A stretch of 64,000 nt of DNA from Bhargavaea changchunensis (GTDB lineage: Bacteria > Bacillota > Bacilli > Bacillales_A > Planococcaceae), in contig NZ_JBHTCT010000011.1 of assembly GCF_042665595.1 (NCBI RefSeq), positions 62,001 to 126,000 on the forward strand. Direction: 5' to 3'. Of the stretch, positions 58,184 through 64,000 are shown piece after piece. How positions within the stretch are numbered: position 1 is the first letter of the stretch; the number at the start of each line of letters is the position of its first letter. The notes under the pieces were generated by a model that had not been told where the DNA came from, searched no databases, and was given only the letters and a program-made list of their open reading frames with translations. Made by a program: the position numbers and the translations under genes.

Positions 58184-59875
58184 ATGATGAAGTACATCAT
58201 CATTGGTATTATCATTCTCATTGCTTTGATCATCGTCGCCTTCATAATGAGGCGAAAGCATACAGTCATCATCAATAAGCTGGAAGTAGAGAAGCTGCAG
58301 ATCCAGCATAAGCCGATCCTTGAAGAATTGACAAAAGTGAAGCAACTGAATATGAATGGCGAGACGGAGGAGAAGTTCGAACGCTGGCGGAGCAGCTGGA
58401 CGGAAGTCATGGATGAGCACATGCCGACCATCGACAACCTCCTTTTTGATGCGGAAGAGGCCATTGACCGGCTGCGATTCGGCAAGGCGGCCGGAATTGA
58501 AAAAGAGATCGAGTCTAAGATTTCCTATGCAGATGGTGAGATGAACCGGATTCTCGAAGAGCTGGATGAGCTGATCGGCAGCGAAGAGCTGAACCGAGTC
58601 GAGATGGAGGAGCTGAAAAAGCGCCATAAGGCCGCACGCAAGAGCCTGCTCGCTCATCAGCATTCGTTCGGAAATGCCATAGGCCTGCTTGAAAAGCGCC
58701 TTGAGGCCATCAACCCCCGCTTTGAAGAGTATGATGAGCTGACATCAGCCGGCAATTACCTGAAAGCCCGTGAGACCGTACTCGGACTTTCCGATGAAGC
58801 CAAAGAGACGTTTGCGCTGATCGAAGACGTTCCGGTCCTCCTGACTGAGATCCAGACGAAAATTCCGCAGTCAATCAGGGATTTGCGTGCAGGCATCCGG
58901 GAGATGGAAGACGGTGGCTACTATATCGGACATCTGAAGATGGAAGAGCGGCTATCGGAAATCGACCGTGAGCTGGAGGACCTGAAAGCGGCGCTTGAAT
59001 CGCTTGAAGTAGCTGAAGTCAAAGAGCGCACTGCCTTCCTGGAAACGGAAATCAACGGATTCTACGACAAGCTGGAACAGGAAGTGTATGCCCGGCATTA
59101 TGTCGAGGAGAATCATGCGCATATCGCCGCGAACCTTGGCGAGCTGAGCGCATTCACCAGAAGCACTGCGGACGAAGCACGGTTTGTGCAGCAGAACTAC
59201 AGGCTGAGCGAGAAGGAAGCAGCCATTCCTGATGCGGCACTGGAACAGGTGGCCGGCCTGGAGAAGCGTTTTGGTCTGCTGACGGACCGGCTCAATGCCG
59301 GACAGTCCGCTTCGTCGGTACTTGAGGAAGAGCTGAAGGCGATCGATGAGGAGTCGAGGCAGCTGCTGGACGAGCAGGGCCGCTTCTCCGATCGTCTTAA
59401 GGAACTGCGCATCAATGAAACAGAGGCTCGCGCCCGGCTGTCAGAGCTCGGAAGAATTCTTCAGGAGACGGACCGGAAGCTTTTCAAGGCGAATACTCCC
59501 GGAATCCCGGAAGACATGGACGTTCGTCTCGAGGAAGCGGAAGAGCAGCTGTTCATCGTCAGCCGAAATCTTCAGGAAATGCCATTGAATATGTCGCTTG
59601 TGAATGAAAGCCTCACAAAAGCGGAAAGCTATATTCATGAGGTCTCGCAGAAAGCAGATGAAATGCTGGAAAACGTCGACTTGATCGAACGACTGATTCA
59701 GTACGGCAACCGTTACCGCTCCAACCCTGCAATCGATGAGCAGCTCGCAGAAGCCGAAGAGGCATTCCACCACTGCCGCTATGGAAAAGCGCTGGAAGAC
59801 GCAGCATCCGCCGTTGAGGCAGCGGAGCCCGGGGCCCTTAAAAAAATCGAAGTACTTGTCAAACAGGAAGTCTGA
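58184..59875 (+). CDS. ezrA: Septation ring formation regulator EzrA
   Basis: A 563-residue protein with one N-terminal membrane helix (YIIIGIIILIALIIVAFIMR), a short outside segment and a long cytoplasmic set of coiled-coil spectrin-like repeats. It binds FtsZ, preventing polar rings and linking the divisome to cell-wall enzymes. Two adjacent ATGs (58184, 58187) follow AGGGGGA. Length equals the Bacillus family. Confidence 0.95.
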   Translation: MMKYIIIGIIILIALIIVAFIMRRKHTVIINKLEVEKLQIQHKPILEELTKVKQLNMNGETEEKFERWRSSWTEVMDEHMPTIDNLLFDAEEAIDRLRFGKAAGIEKEIESKISYADGEMNRILEELDELIGSEELNRVEMEELKKRHKAARKSLLAHQHSFGNAIGLLEKRLEAINPRFEEYDELTSAGNYLKARETVLGLSDEAKETFALIEDVPVLLTEIQTKIPQSIRDLRAGIREMEDGGYYIGHLKMEERLSEIDRELEDLKAALESLEVAEVKERTAFLETEINGFYDKLEQEVYARHYVEENHAHIAANLGELSAFTRSTADEARFVQQNYRLSEKEAAIPDAALEQVAGLEKRFGLLTDRLNAGQSASSVLEEELKAIDEESRQLLDEQGRFSDRLKELRINETEARARLSELGRILQETDRKLFKANTPGIPEDMDVRLEEAEEQLFIVSRNLQEMPLNMSLVNESLTKAESYIHEVSQKADEMLENVDLIERLIQYGNRYRSNPAIDEQLAEAEEAFHHCRYGKALEDAASAVEAAEPGALKKIEVLVKQEV

Positions 59876-59898
59876 CGTACATAATAAGTCAGGGAATC

Positions 59899-59926
59899 AG
59901 CCACCTCACAACTTGTGATGGTGGCT
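59899..59926 (+). terminator. Terminator after ezrA
   Basis: AGCCACC and TCACAA pair with TTGTGA and GGTGGCT; followed by TTCGTTT. Lies 24 bases past the ezrA stop. Confidence 0.7.
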
Positions 59927-59951
59927 TTCGTTTGGAAAGGAAGCATGCATC

Positions 59952-61079
59952 ATGATCTATTTTGACAACAGTGCGACGACAATGCCCGACGATCGGGTTC
60001 TGGATACATTCGTTAAATCCTCGAAGGCTTTTTTCGCCAATCCTTCCTCGCTGCACCGGCTCGGCATAGAGGCCGACCGTCTCCTTGAGCGGGCAAGTGA
60101 GCAAGTGGCCGAGCTTGCCGGTATGCCGGGAGGCAAGGTCGTCTTCACATCCGGGGGCACAGAAGCCGACAATCTGGCTCTTTTCGGCCTGGCACGCGGC
60201 AACCGCAGCCACGGAAAGAAGATCATTGTGTCGGCAATCGAACATCCGGCCGTTCTGCAATCCATTCCGCAACTGGAAGCTGAAGGTTTTATGGTCGAGA
60301 GGGTCCATGTCGGCCGTGATGGAGTCATCGACATGGCTGACCTGGACCGCAAGCTGACGGCGGACACGTCAGTGGTGTCCATCATGCACGTCAACAACGA
60401 AACCGGCGCGATCCAGCCGCTTGAGGAGGCGGGCAAGCTCATCCGGGCCAAAACCCGGGCAGTTTTTCATTCAGATACGGTTCAAAGCTTCGGGAAAATC
60501 CCGGTTCCGATATCTGAGAACGGTCCCGACGCCATATCTGTGTCGGCGCACAAAATACACGGCCTCGAGGGATCCGGTGCGCTGATCCTAAAAAAACGTC
60601 ATGAGCTCCAGCCAATCTTGTTCGGAGGCGGCCAACAGGAGGGCCTCCGGAGCGGAACAGTGCCGGTTGCGCATGCGGCGGCGCTGGCCAAGGCGATGCG
60701 CCTCTCCGTGGAAGAAAGGGACCTTGCACCCTATGCGGATTGGAGAAATGATCTCGTCCGCTATTTCGGGACTTTCAGCAAGGTGATGGTTCTCGGTTCC
60801 GAAAACAATGCGCCCCATATCCTCTCCGTTGCCATCCGGGGCATCAAAGGAGAAATTGCGGTCAATGCTCTGCAGGAGAGGGAAATCTATGTATCCACAT
60901 CGAGCGCATGCTCTTCGAGAAGCCGCAAGGAAAGCCACGTTCTCCAGGCGATGGGTGTTCCTGATGATTACCGCCATGGGGTGATCCGGATCAGTTTCGG
61001 GCGGATGAACACTGCCGGGGAAATTGAGAAATTCAAGGAAGTATTCAATTCGTTCATGGAAACGATAGAAAGGGTTTGA
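59952..61079 (+). CDS. Cysteine desulfurase partner of ThiI (IscS/NifS family)
   Basis: A 375-residue PLP desulfurase. The PLP lysine is K201 (SVSAHKIHG) and the persulfide cysteine C320 in STSSACSSRS. Lying eight bases before thiI, it corresponds to Bacillus NifZ, which supplies sulfur for 4-thiouridine in tRNA and possibly thiamine. GGAAAGGAAG site. Confidence 0.93.
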   Translation: MIYFDNSATTMPDDRVLDTFVKSSKAFFANPSSLHRLGIEADRLLERASEQVAELAGMPGGKVVFTSGGTEADNLALFGLARGNRSHGKKIIVSAIEHPAVLQSIPQLEAEGFMVERVHVGRDGVIDMADLDRKLTADTSVVSIMHVNNETGAIQPLEEAGKLIRAKTRAVFHSDTVQSFGKIPVPISENGPDAISVSAHKIHGLEGSGALILKKRHELQPILFGGGQQEGLRSGTVPVAHAAALAKAMRLSVEERDLAPYADWRNDLVRYFGTFSKVMVLGSENNAPHILSVAIRGIKGEIAVNALQEREIYVSTSSACSSRSRKESHVLQAMGVPDDYRHGVIRISFGRMNTAGEIEKFKEVFNSFMETIERV

Positions 61080-61086
61080 TCCGAAA

Positions 61087-62292
61087 ATGATGTACCATGA
61101 AATCATGATCCGTTACGGGGAACTCTCATTGAAAGGGAAAAACCGGAACGTCTTTATCCGCAAGCTGAGAGACAATATCCGCCGCATCATGAAAGACCTT
61201 CCGACGGTCAAGGTCAAATCGGAACATGACCGGATGTACCTGTTCGCGGAAGAAGGACAAGAAATTGAAGAAGCTTTGGAGCGTCTGTCCGATGTTTTTG
61301 GAATCCAGTCGTTCAGTCCGGCGGTCCGCTGCAAAGCTGATCTGGAAACGATCAAAGAAACTGCGAAACGGATTCTTTCCGATATGGAAACAGAAGGAAA
61401 GACGTTCAAGGTTGAAGTTCGGCGCGCAGATAAGACTTTCCCGCTGAAAACAATCGAACTCCAGCAGGAAATGGGAGGTCATCTGCTCCCGCTCTTCCCG
61501 GGACTGGTTGTCAGGATGAAGAATCCTGAAATCCGCCTTCTCATCGATATCCGTGAGGACGGAGCTTACCTCTCGACAAAAACGCTCCAGGGAGCCGGCG
61601 GCCTTCCTGCGGGATCCAATGGACATGCGCTCCTGATGCTCTCAGGTGGGATCGACAGTCCTGTTGCCGGATATCTGATGATGAAGCGCGGCCTGAAACT
61701 GGATGTCATCCATTTCCACAGCCCGCCATTTACGAGTGAGCAGTCCAAGCAGAAAGTCGTGGAACTTGCAGAACGGCTAAGCGCATTCGGGACGCGGATC
61801 CGCATGCATACCATCCATTTCACCGAAATTCAGCAGGCTGTGCAGGATGCGGTTCCATCAGCGCTTACGATGACAACGATGCGCCGCATGATGATGAAAA
61901 TAGCGGACCGGGTTCGGGAGGAAATCGGAGCCAAGGCGATCGTCACCGGTGAAAGCCTGGGCCAGGTCGCCAGCCAGACACTTGATAGTCTGAGTGCCAT
62001 CAATGAAGTGACGACGACCCCGGTGCTCCGTCCGCTCATCGCGGTGGACAAACTGGACATCATCAGCATCGCCGAAAAGATCGGCACATACGAAACGTCA
62101 ATCCGTCCATTTGAGGACTGCTGTACCATCTTTACGCCTTCCAATCCGGCCACCAAGCCGAAAACGGATAAAGTCATTTATTATGAGGGCAACGCAGATT
62201 TCGGACCGATGATCGAAAAAGCCGTGGCCGAACGGGAAATCATCGAGCTGCCGCTTAAAAAAGAAGAAGATCCATTTTCGGATCTTCTGTAA
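61087..62292 (+). CDS. thiI: tRNA 4-thiouridine synthase ThiI
   Basis: A 401-residue protein: ferredoxin-like and THUMP domains (1-165), then a PP-loop ATPase with SGGIDSPVAGYLMMKRG (about 186-202). It thiolates U8 of tRNA using sulfur from the upstream desulfurase. The C-terminal rhodanese domain of enteric ThiI is absent, as is usual in Bacillus. Confidence 0.96.
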   Translation: MMYHEIMIRYGELSLKGKNRNVFIRKLRDNIRRIMKDLPTVKVKSEHDRMYLFAEEGQEIEEALERLSDVFGIQSFSPAVRCKADLETIKETAKRILSDMETEGKTFKVEVRRADKTFPLKTIELQQEMGGHLLPLFPGLVVRMKNPEIRLLIDIREDGAYLSTKTLQGAGGLPAGSNGHALLMLSGGIDSPVAGYLMMKRGLKLDVIHFHSPPFTSEQSKQKVVELAERLSAFGTRIRMHTIHFTEIQQAVQDAVPSALTMTTMRRMMMKIADRVREEIGAKAIVTGESLGQVASQTLDSLSAINEVTTTPVLRPLIAVDKLDIISIAEKIGTYETSIRPFEDCCTIFTPSNPATKPKTDKVIYYEGNADFGPMIEKAVAEREIIELPLKKEEDPFSDLL

Positions 62293-62320
62293 TCAGACAC
62301 AAATTTCCAGTTAACCTGCC

Positions 62321-62349
62321 GTATGATAATCCGCCTCCGGTACATTCTA
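62321..62349 (+). promoter_or_regulatory. Sigma-G-like promoter of the first SASP gene
   Basis: GTATG (62321-62325), a 17-base spacer and CATTCTA (62343-62349), matching the forespore sigma-G consensus GHATR-N17/18-CATNHTA. The ATG follows 23 bases later behind AAGGAGGTGAT. Confidence 0.75.
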
Positions 62350-62372
62350 TGTGCACAAGGAGGTGATACATC

Positions 62373-62579
62373 ATGGCAAACAACAACAGCAACAACTCGA
62401 ATCAGCTTCTCGTACCTGGTGTCCGCCAAGCGCTGGACCAGATGAAGTACGAAATCGCTCAAGAGTTCGGAGTTCAGCTGGGTGCCGACGCAACATCGCG
62501 TGCCAACGGTTCCGTTGGCGGAGAAATCACCAAGCGTTTGGTTTCGATGGCACAGCAGCAAATGAAAGGCCAACAATAA
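62373..62579 (+). CDS. Alpha/beta-type small acid-soluble spore protein 1
   Basis: A 68-residue SASP with LLVPGVRQALDQMKYEIAQE and the GPR cleavage-region motif, then GADATSRANGSVGGEITKRL. These proteins saturate forespore DNA and protect it. Almost identical to the second copy 380 bases downstream. Implies a spore-forming host, at least by ancestry. Confidence 0.97.
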   Translation: MANNNSNNSNQLLVPGVRQALDQMKYEIAQEFGVQLGADATSRANGSVGGEITKRLVSMAQQQMKGQQ

Positions 62580-62586
62580 TGCAATG

Positions 62587-62615
62587 AAGGCCGCCCGTCC
62601 AAGACGGGCGGTCTT
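62587..62615 (+). terminator. Terminator after SASP 1
   Basis: AAGGCCGCCCGTC pairs with GACGGGCGGTCTT (one G-U), followed by TAATTTA. Confidence 0.75.
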
Positions 62616-62701
62616 TAATTTATACCGGTTCTTTCTGAATAAAGTGTGCGGCATAGTTCCGGATTATCCGCCTGATCTATTTAATTTCCAGAGATCCTGC
62701 C

Positions 62702-62730
62702 GTATGATAATTCGCTTCCGGCACATTCTA
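62702..62730 (+). promoter_or_regulatory. Sigma-G-like promoter of the second SASP gene
   Basis: GTATG (62702-62706), 17 bases, CATTCTA (62724-62730); nearly the same sequence as the upstream copy's promoter. Confidence 0.75.
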
Positions 62731-62754
62731 TGAGCACAAGGAGGTGATACATCC

Positions 62755-62958
62755 ATGGCAAACGACAACAACAACTCAAACCAGCTTCTCGTACCTGGTG
62801 TCCGCCAAGCGCTGGACCAGATGAAGTATGAAATCGCTCAGGAATTCGGAGTTCAGCTGGGTGCCGACGCAACATCGCGTGCCAACGGTTCCGTTGGCGG
62901 AGAAATCACCAAGCGTTTGGTTTCGATGGCACAGCAGCAAATGAAGGGCCAACAATAA
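62755..62958 (+). CDS. Alpha/beta-type small acid-soluble spore protein 2
   Basis: A 67-residue SASP, differing from the first copy only by a short N-terminal change (MANDNNNSNQ). Promoter, ribosome site AAGGAGGTGAT and terminator were duplicated with it. Confidence 0.97.
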   Translation: MANDNNNSNQLLVPGVRQALDQMKYEIAQEFGVQLGADATSRANGSVGGEITKRLVSMAQQQMKGQQ

Positions 62959-62970
62959 TGCAAGAGAAGA

Positions 62971-62991
62971 CCGCCCGTCCATGACGGGCGG
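62971..62991 (+). terminator. Terminator after SASP 2
   Basis: CCGCCCGTC-CAT-GACGGGCGG, followed by CTTTAAATTT. Confidence 0.75.
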
Positions 62992-63081
62992 CTTTAAATT
63001 TGCAACCGCACTTATTACATAATCTGTCCCGGTCCATTCTCCTGCATCCTCTGGCTATATCTTCCGAAAACAAATTCGATT

Positions 63082-63110
63082 TTGAAACGCCGAAATGTTA
63101 GGCGTATAAT
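63082..63110 (+). promoter_or_regulatory. Promoter of the acyl-CoA synthetase gene
   Basis: TTGAAA (63082-63087), 17-base spacer, TATAAT (63105-63110). The spacer holds the inverted repeat ACGCC-N9-GGCGT (63087-63105), a possible regulator site. Confidence 0.75.
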
Positions 63111-63141
63111 CGATAGTGAATATGGAAAAGGGGTGACTGGC

Positions 63142-64000
63142 ATGAATAGAGAAGACCTGCTGGCACCGGAGCTGTATAACCTTGCTTCGGAATTTGAAAA
63201 ATATGCCGATGACCCGGCGCGCAAAGCGTTGATTTGGACAGACGGACAACAGACACGGGAAGTGACATACCGTGAACTGATGGAGCGTGCAAACCGTTGT
63301 GCAAACGTGCTCGTGGCGCACGGGCTCGGAAAAGGCGATGTCGTCATCGTCATGATGCCCCGGCTGATCGAGGCTTATGTTGCTTATGTGGCTGCCCTTA
63401 AAGCCGGCATCGTCGTCATTCCAAGCTCTGAAATGCTCCGTGCATCGGATATCGACTACCGCCTCGTGCACAGCGGGGCCAAAGCGATCATCGCTTATGC
63501 ACCATTTGCAGACCAGTTCAAGGAAGCCAGTCATATGGCCGGCGTAAAATTGTTTATTGTCGGCGATTCGGAGGAGGGGATTCCGCTTCTTGATGAAATG
63601 GAGCATGCATCAGACGCATTTGAATCTCCCGAGACCCGCAGCGGTGATATGGCATTTCTATCCTACACGTCCGGGACGACAGGCAAGCCGAAGGGGGTTG
63701 TCCATACACACGGCTGGGGCTACGCCCATCTCCGGACATCTGCCGCAAACTGGCTCGGCATAGAGGATGGCGACACGGTTTGGGCCACAGCAAGTCCGGG
63801 ATGGCAGAAGTGGATCTGGTCACCGTTTCTCGCAACGCTGGGCAGCGGTTCGACGGGCTTTGTCTACAACGGACGGTTTGAACCGAAAAAATACCTGGAG
63901 CTTATCGGGCAGTACGGGGTCAATGTACTTTGCTGCACCCCGACAGAATACCGGCTGATGGCGAAGACGGACAATCTTTCGGATTATGACCTTTCTTCGC
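63142..64000 (+). CDS. Acyl-CoA synthetase, AMP-forming (partial, runs off window)
   Basis: The first 286 codons of an AMP-binding enzyme, with no stop before the window ends. The P-loop is FLSYTSGTTGKPKGVVHTH (near residue 173), and ASPGWQKWIWSPFLATLG resembles medium-chain or acetyl-CoA-type synthetases. Position beside the SASP genes matches Bacillus ytcI. ATG at 63142 after AAAAGGGGTG. Confidence 0.88.
   Translation, partial: MNREDLLAPELYNLASEFEKYADDPARKALIWTDGQQTREVTYRELMERANRCANVLVAHGLGKGDVVIVMMPRLIEAYVAYVAALKAGIVVIPSSEMLRASDIDYRLVHSGAKAIIAYAPFADQFKEASHMAGVKLFIVGDSEEGIPLLDEMEHASDAFESPETRSGDMAFLSYTSGTTGKPKGVVHTHGWGYAHLRTSAANWLGIEDGDTVWATASPGWQKWIWSPFLATLGSGSTGFVYNGRFEPKKYLELIGQYGVNVLCCTPTEYRLMAKTDNLSDYDLSS

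Noticed and set aside
1..64000. tRNA, rRNA or CRISPR array
   Set aside because: No cloverleaf-like CCA-ended segment, rRNA core or regularly spaced identical repeats were seen on either strand; repeats found are phage operators, iterons or protein-coding repeats.

Overview
The window is a chromosomal segment of a low-to-moderate-GC spore-forming Firmicute (order Bacillales, most like the Bacillaceae or Planococcaceae/Caryophanaceae) that carries one complete-looking temperate siphophage prophage. Host evidence is the Bacillus-type gene set: acuA-acuB-acuC with acsA, tyrS behind a T-box, rpsD, the ytsP-type GAF reductase, ezrA, the nifS/iscS-like desulfurase with thiI, and two alpha/beta-type small acid-soluble spore protein genes behind sigma-G-like promoters. 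SD sequences are strong AGGAGG types throughout. The species cannot be named from the sequence alone.

Left host flank (1-9.3 kb): acuABC (minus) and acsA (plus) form the acetyl-CoA synthetase acetylation module. It is split by an SDR dehydrogenase and a TetR regulator, and the SDR promoter carries a perfect palindromic operator. A class A penicillin-binding protein with a long charged tail follows on the minus strand.

Prophage (about 9.33-51.26 kb): bounded by an imperfect 35-bp direct repeat and, just inside each end, paired TCCCCCAA arm-like sites with 12-bp spacing. From the left come the minus-strand lysogeny block (tyrosine integrase, small ORF, ImmA-like protease, lipoprotein, CI-like repressor), an operator/promoter switch (four TACAC-N5-GTGTA sites), then the rightward early region: Cro-like protein, antirepressor, YqaJ/RecT recombination, DnaD-like initiator with internal 11-bp iterons, and a DnaC-type loader broken by an in-frame amber codon. 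Many small genes follow, including dUTPase, a DUF1064-type nuclease and an XpF/ArpU-type late regulator. Late genes run terS-terL-portal-minor head-scaffold-capsid-connectors-tail tube-tail chaperone (with a lambda-like GGGAAAG frameshift site)-tape measure-Dit-tail fibre, then XhlA-like protein, holin and amidase. Accessory 'moron' loci sit between xpf and terS, between Dit and the tail fibre (two genes on the minus strand), after the fibre (a duplicated gene pair), and at the right end (a Panacea-domain gene overlapping a four-TM membrane protein gene, a candidate toxin-antitoxin or exclusion pair).

Right host flank (51.3-64 kb): T-box and tyrS, an AlaX-type editing protein, a cobalamin-binding-like protein, rpsD, a methionine gamma-lyase-like enzyme, free methionine-R-sulfoxide reductase, ezrA, cysteine desulfurase, thiI, the duplicated SASP genes, and the start of an acyl-CoA synthetase that runs off the window.

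The strongest leads are the Panacea/membrane-protein pair, the amber-split helicase loader, the origin-like iterons, the duplicated small genes with matching TGTCGA-containing leaders, and the mixed-strand moron cassette between Dit and the fibre.
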